From PVC group bacterium (lineage in GTDB: Bacteria > GCA-001730085 > JADFSZ01), in contig JADFSZ010000007.1 of the NCBI GenBank assembly GCA_022560555.1, forward strand, positions 1 through 19,842: a stretch of DNA of 19,842 nucleotides. The letters run 5' to 3'. Of the stretch, positions 8,268 through 15,139 are shown one piece after another. Under the pieces are notes generated by a model. The model was not told the DNA's origin. It did not search any database and saw only the letters and a program-made list of their open reading frames with translations. How positions within the stretch are numbered: the stretch's first letter is position 1; the number at the start of each line of letters is the position of its first letter. A program made the translations under genes and the position numbers.

Positions 8268-8301
8268 TTCGTATTTCGTATATTGTATTTGTATGTCGTA
8301 T
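8268..8301. repeat. Cluster of short TCGTAT-like direct repeats in the fmdB leader
   Basis: Five near-tandem copies lie here: TTCGTAT, TTCGTAT, ATTGTAT, TTGTAT and GTCGTAT on the plus strand (ATACGAA-type units on the minus strand), with a period of 6 to 7 bases. They abut the start codon of the zinc-ribbon gene, where a ribosome site would be expected. Related ATACG pieces lie at 8328-8342 near the acpS stop. The repeats may be a binding array, slippage-prone sequence or chance in an AT-rich gap. Confidence 0.5.
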
Positions 8302-8345
8302 CATGGGATAAAGCACAATCATTTTCCATACGCGATATACGGTTT

Positions 8346-8723
8346 TTACCTTTCTAAGATAACCTGTGCAATGGCATACTCGTGTGTATGCGTAATCGAC
8401 ACAAAAATATGAGTGACTCGCAAGTCCTTGGCAACACGCTTAACTTCACCGGATAAATTAACAATTGGTTTCCCGCTAGCCTCATTCATCACCTCAACAT
8501 CGCTCCACTTCATGCGTTTAACTAATCCGCTGCCAAGGGCCTTAAGAAATGCTTCTTTTACCGCAAAACGCGCGGCAAAGTGTCCCGCACAGCGATTTTT
8601 CTTTTGACAATACTCCCTTTCGACGTCTGTAAACACTCTTTTCGTAAAAACATCCCCCCATCGTGACAGGGATTTCACCATACGCGGAATGCTCACAATA
8701 TCTATTCCCGTTCCAAGTATCAT
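8346..8723 (-). CDS. acpS: Holo-[acyl-carrier-protein] synthase
   Basis: AcpS transfers 4'-phosphopantetheine from coenzyme A to the serine of acyl carrier protein, making it active for fatty-acid synthesis. The 125-residue length is normal. The opening GTGIDIV gives the metal-binding Asp at residue 8, and ARFAVKEAFLKAL gives the Glu at 57. The closing HIFVSITHTHEYAIAQVILE matches the family's C-terminal strand. I chose the ATG at 8723, which fits the usual N-terminus; a TTG at 8741 would add six residues. Ribosome-site support is weak (GGGG about 14 bases upstream). A TATAAT at 8760-8765 suggests it can be transcribed on its own. pdxJ lies 148 bases upstream, a pairing also seen in E. coli and many proteobacteria. 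Confidence 0.95.
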   Translation of the reverse strand: MILGTGIDIVSIPRMVKSLSRWGDVFTKRVFTDVEREYCQKKNRCAGHFAARFAVKEAFLKALGSGLVKRMKWSDVEVMNEASGKPIVNLSGEVKRVAKDLRVTHIFVSITHTHEYAIAQVILER

Positions 8724-8759
8724 ATAAATACCGTGCCCCAAGGCCTTCCAAACCGGACA

Positions 8760-8789
8760 ATTATAACCTAAATTGAGTTTTTGTGGAAA
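8760..8789 (-). promoter_or_regulatory. Putative promoter for acpS-fmdB-sigma54 activator
   Basis: A perfect TATAAT (8760-8765) lies about 37 bases before the acpS ATG on the minus strand. TTTCCA at 8784-8789 lies 18 bases upstream of it and matches four of six -35 bases. The 148-base pdxJ-acpS gap is the largest break between ftsH and the sigma54 activator, so an internal promoter here is plausible. The -35 is weak. Confidence 0.45.
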
Positions 8790-8871
8790 GTGATTATTAT
8801 TTCTTGAAAAAATATCCTAAAGCATTCTTTGAGGTATTTTATTCTTCTCTGACTTTTCTGCCATTTACGAT

Positions 8872-9582
8872 TTACCGAAGTAGTTTTTTAATTTCCCTAA
8901 CAGCCTCTTCCATACCCACCACGACCGCTCTTGACACAATGGAATGGCCTATATTGACTTCCTCAATTTCCTTTATGGGGACGATATGTACAATATTTTT
9001 ACAATCCAGGCCATGCCCGGCATTGATTCTCAGCCCGCAATTTTTGGCCCAGTGAACAGCTTTGTGGATTTGATTGAGTTCATGTTCAAATGAACCGGTT
9101 TTAAATTTCTCGGCAAAAGCCCCGGTGTGAATCTCGATAAATTCGGCTCCGGATCGAGAGGCCGCTTGAATTTGCTCTTGGATGGGATCGATAAACAAAC
9201 TCACAACAATTCCCTGCTTTTGAAATCTTGGGATCACATCTTTAAGTTTTGAAAGTCCGGATAGCACATCCAATCCACCCTCAGTGGTAATCTCTTCGCG
9301 TTTTTCCGGAACAAACGTTACTTGATCCGGTTTGACCTCTAGAGCAATATTGATAATCTCGTCACTTAAAGCCATTTCGAGATTGAGACGGGTTTTTACA
9401 AAATTTCGTAAGCGCTTGAGATCGTGGTCCTGAACATGCCTTCGATCTTCTCTTAAATGAAGCGTGATCCCGTCACATCCGGCCTCGAGCGCTAAGCGGG
9501 CAAGAACAGCAGGATCCGGCTCATTGCCCCGGCGTGCCTGCCTGAGTGTCGCAACATGATCAATATTAACGCCGAGTTTCAT
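8872..9582 (-). CDS. pdxJ: Pyridoxine 5'-phosphate synthase
   Basis: PdxJ condenses 1-deoxyxylulose 5-phosphate with 3-amino-2-oxopropyl phosphate to make pyridoxine 5'-phosphate in the DXP-dependent vitamin B6 pathway. The 236-residue length matches the family. Diagnostic motifs are VNIDHVATLRQARRG at the N-terminus, HLREDRRHV (residues 42-50), TFVPEKREEITTEGGLDV near residue 90-107, and INAGHGLDCKN toward the C-terminus, together supplying the expected histidine and glutamate active-site residues of the TIM barrel. The ATG at 9582 has a good ribosome site (AAAGGA, about 7 bases upstream) that overlaps the stop of cdaR, which ends only 10 bases away. This indicates tight co-transcription. 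The presence of PdxJ implies the DXP-dependent B6 route; PdxA and the rest are not in this window. Confidence 0.97.
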   Translation of the reverse strand: MKLGVNIDHVATLRQARRGNEPDPAVLARLALEAGCDGITLHLREDRRHVQDHDLKRLRNFVKTRLNLEMALSDEIINIALEVKPDQVTFVPEKREEITTEGGLDVLSGLSKLKDVIPRFQKQGIVVSLFIDPIQEQIQAASRSGAEFIEIHTGAFAEKFKTGSFEHELNQIHKAVHWAKNCGLRINAGHGLDCKNIVHIVPIKEIEEVNIGHSIVSRAVVVGMEEAVREIKKLLR

Positions 9583-9592
9583 ATTTTATCCT

Positions 9593-10066
9593 TTAGCGTC
9601 TGAGTATATTGGGACTCAAATTCCCCTTGTGACCGGGAGGAATCGATATTTTTTCTTCTAGGAGAACATCGACAATCGGCAATTCGAACCCAAGAGACAA
9701 TTCGTCCGGTAAATGTTCAATGTGCACGGGCAAATGAAACACTCCGGTTTGGTGTATTTCCCTCAAATCAACATATACAATAAGATCTTTCCGCAAAACT
9801 CTCTTTAGATGTTCCGGTTTTCCCTCCAACAGTATATCTACTATTGAGGGTTGAACGGAAATGTCATATGTGTTATTGAACGACACAAGGATATCAATAG
9901 GTACATTTTCTAAAACTCTTTCTTCAAAAAGATATCCCCGGGTGTACTTTGACAAATTCACGCCGAGTTCTCCCTGAATATAGACCCAATATACGATAGC
10001 GAAGATAAAAGCCACCATCTTGAGCCCAAAATTATGAAAAAGCCACTTCGGCCTGGTATATTTCAT
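9593..10066 (-). CDS. cdaR: CdaR-type YbbR-domain protein, short form
   Basis: CdaR is a membrane-anchored extracytoplasmic partner that modulates the diadenylate cyclase CdaA. The 157-residue product has one transmembrane segment (about residues 15-31, MVAFIFAIVYWVYIQGE) followed by a single YbbR-like beta domain. The domain includes VPIDILVSFNNTYDI, SIVDILLEGKPEHLKRV and LIVYVDLREIHQTGVFHLPVHI. Well-studied CdaR proteins carry several YbbR repeats (four in Bacillus), so this is a minimal form. It lies 24 bases after cdaA and 10 bases before pdxJ. The ATG at 10066 has a GAGGGG about 12 bases upstream. There is no frameshift within the gene or remnant of further repeats downstream, so the short length appears natural. 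Its role is inferred from context and the domain. Confidence 0.85.
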   Translation of the reverse strand: MKYTRPKWLFHNFGLKMVAFIFAIVYWVYIQGELGVNLSKYTRGYLFEERVLENVPIDILVSFNNTYDISVQPSIVDILLEGKPEHLKRVLRKDLIVYVDLREIHQTGVFHLPVHIEHLPDELSLGFELPIVDVLLEEKISIPPGHKGNLSPNILRR

Positions 10067-10090
10067 TCTTTGAATAGAACCCCTCAGTTT

Positions 10091-10873
10091 TTATTGTACG
10101 AGCTTTTGCAATCTTTCTCTTAGTGATTTTTCATCTAGATCTCTTGTAATTTGACCGCTTGACATAATCGAAATGGCCCCGGTCTCTTCAGACACAGTCA
10201 CGGCCACAGCATCCGTTTCCTCAGATATCCCGAGAGCAGCACGGTGCCGGGTCCCGACGGTTCTTGACAAATAAGGGCTTTGGCTCAACGGTAATATGCA
10301 GAGGGCCGCCGCGAATTTTTCATCTCGAACAATCACGGCTCCGTCATGAAGGGGTGTATGGCTCATAAAAATCGTCACCAGCAATTCACGGCATATTTTC
10401 GAATCAAGACTAACTCCCGTTTCAATGAAATTTTTTAATCCTGTGTTTCTCTCAATGACAACAAGGGCGCCGATATTCTTTTTAGAAAGCAGAACCATGG
10501 CTTTCACTATCTCTTCAATCCATTTTTTACTCCGGAGAGAGCGTCCAAACAAAGGATTTTGGCCCAGCTTGGCCAAGGCCCGGCGCAAATCATTTTGGAA
10601 TATAATAATAAACGCGATAACAGAAAAGGCGAATAATTTAGATAAAAGCCAATCAATCGATTCAAGCTGAAATTTTCTCACAAGAAAAAAGATCACAACA
10701 ATGACGCCAAGCCCCTTGACAATTTGAGCTGTTCTGGTGCCTTGAATCAACAGCAAAATCATATAAAACATGAAACTGATTCCCAGGATTTCAACAATCA
10801 GTTTTCCGTAAAGGCCTAAAAAGACCGGCCAATCAGGCGGCATATTCTGACTTAAATTTTTCCAAAAAGACAT
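10091..10873 (-). CDS. cdaA: Diadenylate cyclase CdaA (membrane c-di-AMP synthase)
   Basis: CdaA joins two ATP molecules into cyclic di-AMP, which in many bacteria controls potassium and osmolyte uptake and wall homeostasis. The N-terminal third holds three transmembrane helices (about residues 22-43, 48-65 and 78-93). The DAC domain follows, with both catalytic motifs: the DGA motif in PLHDGAVIV (177-179) and the RHR motif in GTRHRAALGISEETDA (209-211). The 260-residue length is typical. The ATG at 10873 is chosen over an upstream start at 10942 because it has a GGAG ribosome site about 7 bases away, and the longer form would overlap folP for no gain. folP ends 26 bases upstream. The cdaA-cdaR pair is the common arrangement; a hydrolase (GdpP or PgpH type) is not in this window. 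Confidence 0.96.
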   Translation of the reverse strand: MSFWKNLSQNMPPDWPVFLGLYGKLIVEILGISFMFYMILLLIQGTRTAQIVKGLGVIVVIFFLVRKFQLESIDWLLSKLFAFSVIAFIIIFQNDLRRALAKLGQNPLFGRSLRSKKWIEEIVKAMVLLSKKNIGALVVIERNTGLKNFIETGVSLDSKICRELLVTIFMSHTPLHDGAVIVRDEKFAAALCILPLSQSPYLSRTVGTRHRAALGISEETDAVAVTVSEETGAISIMSSGQITRDLDEKSLRERLQKLVQ

Positions 10874-10899
10874 TATGTTGCTCCGGAGAACCTTATGGG

Positions 10900-11772
10900 C
10901 TATATTCCATATGAATTCATAATGGCCTCGGCCATTCTGCACGCGTCCCGCGATGCCCGGACATCATGAACCCGCACAATATGGGCCCCATGCAAAACAG
11001 ATACGATGACACTTCCGAGAGACCCGCCCAAACGAAGATTCGGATCATCATGGCCAAGAATTTTTCCAATAAAACTTTTACGGGACGTCCCGACCAAAAT
11101 CGGTCGACGCAGTTTTTGAAAAAAATCCAGATGACGCAAAATCTCCAAATTTTGCCGTGTTGTTTTTCCAAAACCGATGCCCGGATCAATAATAATTTGA
11201 TTTTCGCGTATGCCGTTCTTTTTTGCTTGTTTTATCCATCGTGAAATATCCGCGTAAATATCTTTAATCACGCATGCGTATCGGGCTTTTTTTTGCATCT
11301 CTTTTGAATTTTTTCCTCGACGATGCATCAAAACAATCGGAACATTCCACTCGGCGATCACAGAGCTCATTTCAGGGTCGTCCCTTAGAGCGCTCACATC
11401 GTTGATAAGATCAGCTCCTTCCGAAAGAGCGGCACGCGCGACTTCCGCCTTCGTAGTATCAACCGAAATCCAGATTTTGGTTCTTTTTCTGAGACGTTTA
11501 AGCACCGGCAAAATCCGCTTGATTTCAATCCGGACATCAATAGAGTCAGATCCGGGGCGTGAGGACTCTCCTCCGATATCAATAAAATCAGCCCCCTCGT
11601 CACACATCATAATCGCGCGATCAAAAGCCTGCTTTGGTGACTCATACAGGCCTCCGTCCGAAAATGAGTCCGGCGTCACATTGAGAACACCCATGATATA
11701 GGTGCGCCGTTTAAGCGGAATTGTTCTTGAGCCGATGTGAAGGGATAGTGGGTACGGTGTCGCTTGTGACAT
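10900..11772 (-). CDS. folP: Dihydropteroate synthase
   Basis: FolP condenses 6-hydroxymethyl-7,8-dihydropterin diphosphate with p-aminobenzoate to give dihydropteroate in folate synthesis; it is the sulfonamide target. The 290-residue protein has the usual TIM-barrel signatures. These are YIMGVLNVTPDSFSDGG (25-41), the loop GGESSRPGS (67-75), ISVDTTKAEVARAAL (102-116), INDVSAL (123-129), DPGIGFGKT (196-204), LVGTSRKSFIG (226-236) and the closing RVHDV. All expected substrate-contact motifs are present. The ATG at 11772 has no strong ribosome site. It lies 39 bases after ftsH and 26 bases before cdaA, so it probably belongs to the ftsH-to-pdxJ operon. Nothing unusual is seen. Confidence 0.97.
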   Translation of the reverse strand: MSQATPYPLSLHIGSRTIPLKRRTYIMGVLNVTPDSFSDGGLYESPKQAFDRAIMMCDEGADFIDIGGESSRPGSDSIDVRIEIKRILPVLKRLRKRTKIWISVDTTKAEVARAALSEGADLINDVSALRDDPEMSSVIAEWNVPIVLMHRRGKNSKEMQKKARYACVIKDIYADISRWIKQAKKNGIRENQIIIDPGIGFGKTTRQNLEILRHLDFFQKLRRPILVGTSRKSFIGKILGHDDPNLRLGGSLGSVIVSVLHGAHIVRVHDVRASRDACRMAEAIMNSYGI

Positions 11773-11811
11773 GACTCGTTAATCTTTACCGATAAATACC
11801 GAGAAAATATT

Positions 11812-13767
11812 TTATGAATTTTTATTGGATTCTTGTGCGTCCGGCTGATTCGGAGATTTCTGTTCTTTTTCTGACACTTTGCCCGGCACAATTTCTTTGC
11901 CGTAAATAATATCTCTAACGTCTTTTTCCATTAATACTTCCCGTTCCAGAAGCGCCTCTGACAACTTGCTCAATTGAGTTTTATATTTGACTAAGACATC
12001 GCTTGCATTTTGGTAACATTCATCAATAATTCTTTTCACTTCTATATCAATATTCCCCAGCGTCAGTTGGCTATGAGGGTTTTCCTTCACAAAATCCCTG
12101 GCGAGAAACACCGGTCCATCCTCTTTACCGTAAGACAATGCCCCCATGAGATCACTCATTCCATATTCACATACCATGCGATGAGCAATCTCCGTCGCCC
12201 GTTCCAAATCATTCTGAGCACCGGTGGTCGGTTCGCCAAACGTAAGCATCTCAGAAACCCGTCCACCCAATAAAACCGCGATCGTGTCCATAAATTCATT
12301 GAGGCTTTTTAAATACTTATCCTCTAAAGGAATATTCATCGTGTAACCCAACGCGGCCACACCCCTTGGGATAATAGACACTTTATGCGGTGGATCGGCA
12401 TGCGGTAAAACAACCGATAAAAGAGCGTGTCCGGATTCATGAACCGCAACAATCCTTTTCTCTTTTTCACTGATCACTCGGCTTCGTCTTTCTAATCCTC
12501 CCATCACACGTTCCAAGGCAGTTTCAAGCTCGATCTGGGTAACAGCCTTTTTGTCTCGCCGGGCGGCCAAAAGGGCGGCTTCATTCACAATATTCGCAAG
12601 ATCCGCGCCGGAAAATCCGGAAGTCTGTCTGGCCACAACACGAAGATCAACCTCCTTATCAAGAATAATATTTTTCGTGTGAACTTTTAAGATCCCTTCA
12701 CGTCCTTTGATATCCGGGCGATCAATCACAATCGTACGATCAAAACGTCCCGGCCGCAACAGTGCCGGATCTAAAACATCCGGTCTGTTCGTAGCCGCCA
12801 CTAAAATCACACCGCTAAAAGCGTCAAAACCGTCCATTTCTACTAAAAGAGCATTCAGAGTTTGCTCCCTCTCATCATGACCGCCACCCCACCCGGCTCC
12901 CCGGGAACGGCCAACAGCATCAATTTCATCAATGAACAATATGCAGCCTTTTCCGGTTACTTTCACGCTCTTCCTGGCCTGTGCAAATGTATCGCGAACA
13001 CGCGAGGCGCCGATTCCGACAAACATTTCAACAAAATCTGACCCGGCAATGGTGAAAAATGACACATTGGCTTCTCCGGCAATGGCGCGCGCCAACAATG
13101 TTTTTCCAGTTCCCGGCGGCCCGATCAGCAACACCCCTTTTGGGATCCTTCCGCCCAGACGCTGAAATTTTTTCGGATCTTTCAAAAAGTCGACAATTTC
13201 CACGAGTTCTTCTTTGGCCTCATCGATTCCTGCCACATCCATAAAAGTCGCTGTTTTCTCATCGTCTCCCAATAATTTGGCGCGGCTTTTTCCAAACGAG
13301 AGAACTTTCCCCCCACCTCCCATAGACATTTGCCGATAAAACACAAACCACAAAAAAGCAATAAACAATAAGATAGGCGCAAAATTGAGAAATATTGTCA
13401 TGAGCATAGTCTTAGGCGGCTCAATATTGAAATTGTCAACATGTTTCGTCAAAAGCTCAATCAATTGAGGGGATTCAATCACAAAAACTTTAGCTTGTCT
13501 GTCTTGGCCGTGATATTCAACCGTCACCGTGTTCCCGGCCATAACAGCTTTTCTAATCTTTCCTTGCTCAACATCTGTAATAAATTGTTTATAAGTCAGT
13601 TGCGTAGTTTGGTCAGGCAATTTTGAATTGATCTGTATAAAATACAAAAGAAACAACCCTATCCCAATCCATGTGATGAGAGAACGTTTATTTCGATCTT
13701 TTGGATCTTTCTTCGGGTCCGTTTTTCTTTTTCGGGATGGGGATGTTCTTTTTCCATGGTTCGGCAT
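11812..13767 (-). CDS. ftsH: ATP-dependent zinc metalloprotease FtsH
   Basis: FtsH is a membrane-bound hexameric AAA+ protease that degrades misfolded membrane proteins and short-lived regulators. The 651-residue protein begins with a highly basic tail (about 28 residues, rich in Lys/Arg). Two transmembrane segments (about 29-47 and 121-143) flank an extracytoplasmic domain. Next come Walker A GPPGTGKT (216-223), the pore loop MFVG (248-251), Walker B ILFIDEID (276-283) and the second region of homology, VAATNRP...LLRPGRFDR. The zinc site is HESGH (443-447), in place of the common HEAGH, with [11 protein letters not shown] carrying the third ligand (Asp 520). The catalytic residues are intact. 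The start at 13767 has AAGGAG about 10 bases upstream. It heads the folP-cdaA-cdaR-pdxJ group. Confidence 0.98.
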   Translation of the reverse strand: MPNHGKRTSPSRKRKTDPKKDPKDRNKRSLITWIGIGLFLLYFIQINSKLPDQTTQLTYKQFITDVEQGKIRKAVMAGNTVTVEYHGQDRQAKVFVIESPQLIELLTKHVDNFNIEPPKTMLMTIFLNFAPILLFIAFLWFVFYRQMSMGGGGKVLSFGKSRAKLLGDDEKTATFMDVAGIDEAKEELVEIVDFLKDPKKFQRLGGRIPKGVLLIGPPGTGKTLLARAIAGEANVSFFTIAGSDFVEMFVGIGASRVRDTFAQARKSVKVTGKGCILFIDEIDAVGRSRGAGWGGGHDEREQTLNALLVEMDGFDAFSGVILVAATNRPDVLDPALLRPGRFDRTIVIDRPDIKGREGILKVHTKNIILDKEVDLRVVARQTSGFSGADLANIVNEAALLAARRDKKAVTQIELETALERVMGGLERRSRVISEKEKRIVAVHESGHALLSVVLPHADPPHKVSIIPRGVAALGYTMNIPLEDKYLKSLNEFMDTIAVLLGGRVSEMLTFGEPTTGAQNDLERATEIAHRMVCEYGMSDLMGALSYGKEDGPVFLARDFVKENPHSQLTLGNIDIEVKRIIDECYQNASDVLVKYKTQLSKLSEALLEREVLMEKDVRDIIYGKEIVPGKVSEKEQKSPNQPDAQESNKNS

Positions 13768-13901
13768 AACGTGCTGGCTCCTTATAGTGTTTACTAGAAT
13801 TCTTTTGCTAGTATATGGTCTTTTTCTGTGGATTGAAAATATTGTTCTAAGTTGCTCATAATAGTCATGCTTGAAACGTTTCCGTAGATATTAATTTCCC
13901 A

Positions 13902-13930
13902 ATTTTAGCATAAGTAACGGTTTATGTATA
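13902..13930 (-). promoter_or_regulatory. Putative extended -10 promoter for the ftsH operon
   Basis: On the minus strand TATACA (13925-13930) and TAAAAT (13902-13907) are 17 bases apart, and TGC precedes the -10 as an extended element. The site is in the 190-base gap between recR and ftsH and lies about 135 bases before the ftsH ATG. No recognisable heat-shock operator (CIRCE) or sigma32-type box was seen. A weak GCGTA/TACGC inverted repeat lies just after the recR stop but has no U-run. Confidence 0.4.
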
Positions 13931-13957
13931 TAATCCGCGTAAGTCGCTACGCAATGT

Positions 13958-14569
13958 TTACTGAAAGGCGTGTCGCCCCTCCAAGGATTTCGCGATTGTG
14001 GAAGAATCGATAAATTCCAAGTCCGCCCCGACAGCCAATCCATAGGCAATGCGGGAAATGAGAATCTTGGGAAAAGCCTTGCGGATAAAATTGCAGAGGT
14101 ACAAAGCGGTCGTTTCTCCTTCGGATGTTGTGTTCGTCGCGAGAATAACCTCTTTAATTGCGTTCTCCTTTAAACGACTGATGAGGCCGTTCATTTGTAA
14201 ATTCTCAGGACCGATGCCATCTAAGGGAGATAGAACTCCCATAAGCACATGATACACACCGTTAAATTTCCCGGTTTTTTCTATAGCAACCAGGTCATGC
14301 GGTTCTTCAACAACGCACATGACTGTTTGATCTCTTCGTTGATCCTTACAAATATCACAAGGGCTCACTTCCGTAAAGTTATTACAAAGTTCGCATCGGA
14401 TGACTTTTTCATTCACATCCGTGATCGCGCGGCATAAACTCAAATTGTCCTGTTTTGAACGATTCAAAACAAAATAAGCCAAGCGTTCGGCCGTCCTTGT
14501 TCCGATAGACGGAAGCTTATTAAATTCAGAAATCAGATGTTGAACCAGTCTATCGTAAATATGTCTCAT
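13958..14569 (-). CDS. recR: Recombination mediator protein RecR
   Basis: RecR works with RecO and RecF to load RecA at single-strand gaps. The ATG at 14569 gives 203 residues, the family's usual size. The frame could start 43 codons earlier, but that would overlap the preceding gene and add unrelated residues. The N-terminal helix-hairpin-helix region includes LPSIGTRTAERLAYFVL. A four-cysteine zinc finger follows (C59, C62, C71, C74 in CELC...CDIC). The Toprim domain starts at VMCVVEEPHDLVAIE and includes YHVLMGVLSPLDGIGPENL and ILATNTTSEGETTALYL. A ribosome-like AAGG lies about 12 bases upstream. The usual neighbours dnaX and ybaB are absent; instead the gene follows a small exported protein by 28 bases. 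Confidence 0.96.
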   Translation of the reverse strand: MRHIYDRLVQHLISEFNKLPSIGTRTAERLAYFVLNRSKQDNLSLCRAITDVNEKVIRCELCNNFTEVSPCDICKDQRRDQTVMCVVEEPHDLVAIEKTGKFNGVYHVLMGVLSPLDGIGPENLQMNGLISRLKENAIKEVILATNTTSEGETTALYLCNFIRKAFPKILISRIAYGLAVGADLEFIDSSTIAKSLEGRHAFQ

Positions 14570-14597
14570 GGATTCATATGCCTTGAGTCTCTTTTCA

Positions 14598-15014
14598 TTA
14601 TGGAAGCGTTCGAGTCTCTGTGACAATACCTCTGTTTTCAATCGTTTCATACACCCTGGCTCCCGGCACACGATAAGATGGCCTGCTCCAAGATCCATAT
14701 GTTCTTTGACGGTGATACGGGATCACTGTTGGCTGTGTTATAACGTAACCTGATGGTGAATATAGAGAATATCCATTTTGAAAATTTCCCGCGTTTCCAT
14801 AAAACACCCTCTGGCTTATAACCGTTTGCGGAGGAATATACGGATCAACCAATCCGGTACCACCTTCAGGGAACCCGCCGGGAACTTCATGAAGACGTCC
14901 CGGGGCGCGTTGAATGTGAGTTTCCGTTGTTGTTACGGTTGTTTGTGCCATGAGACTAGGGTTTAAGCTGACAAGCAGTCCCAATAACAGAGACCATCCC
15001 AATGCTTTTTTCAT
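14598..15014 (-). CDS. Small exported protein, unknown family
   Basis: I do not recognise the family. The ATG at 15014 is preceded by a strong ribosome site (AGGAGG, about 7 bases away), so I use it rather than an upstream in-frame start at 15173, which lacks support. The 138-residue product has a clear signal peptide: MKKALGW, a hydrophobic core, then LMAQ before TTVTTTETHIQ, with cleavage likely near residue 24. The mature part is rich in Pro, Tyr, Gly, Thr and Arg and low in Lys and acidic residues. It holds short motifs such as GGFPEGGTG, PPQTVISQRVFYG, YSLYSPSGYVITQ and SYRVPGARVYETI. No cysteine or catalytic motif is seen. It probably folds loosely in the periplasm or outside the cell. 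It has its own promoter (15070-15078) and is followed by recR 28 bases later. Confidence 0.8.
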   Translation of the reverse strand: MKKALGWSLLLGLLVSLNPSLMAQTTVTTTETHIQRAPGRLHEVPGGFPEGGTGLVDPYIPPQTVISQRVFYGNAGNFQNGYSLYSPSGYVITQPTVIPYHRQRTYGSWSRPSYRVPGARVYETIENRGIVTETRTLP

Positions 15015-15069
15015 AACCTTCCTCCTGTTTAAGTCCAAAAACCTTATTGCATGGTACATCAGGGGCCAC

Positions 15070-15078
15070 ATTATACCA
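15070..15078 (-). promoter_or_regulatory. Extended -10 promoter for the small exported protein
   Basis: On the minus strand TGG precedes a perfect TATAAT (15070-15075), giving TGnTATAAT. The predicted start is near 15063, about 50 bases before the ATG at 15014. No good -35 is seen at 16 to 18 bases; an inverted repeat at 15078-15100 occupies that place. The mfd stop lies upstream at 15140. Confidence 0.6.
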
Positions 15079-15100
15079 CAAAAGGAGATGGAGCCTTTGT
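15078..15100. repeat. Imperfect inverted repeat over the -15 to -38 region
   Basis: ACAAAAGG (15078-15085) and CCTTTGT (15094-15100) are complementary apart from one extra A, with an 8-base spacer. No U-run follows in the minus-strand direction, so it is not a standard intrinsic terminator for mfd. Its place directly upstream of the extended -10 suggests an operator or an mRNA hairpin at the mfd 3' end. Confidence 0.5.
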
Positions 15101-15139
15101 CGCTTTTAATATTATCATAATACGCTGATACTGAATATA

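Noticed and set aside
10874-10942. Longer cdaA start at 10942
   Set aside because: It would overlap the end of folP and lacks the GGAG ribosome site found before the ATG at 10873.
13935-13957. GCGTA/TACGC hairpin after the recR stop as a terminator
   Set aside because: The stem is about five base pairs and no run of T follows, so it does not meet the usual intrinsic-terminator pattern.
14570-14698. Longer recR starting 43 codons upstream
   Set aside because: It would overlap the small exported gene, and the added residues do not resemble RecR, whose normal N-terminus matches the ATG at 14569.
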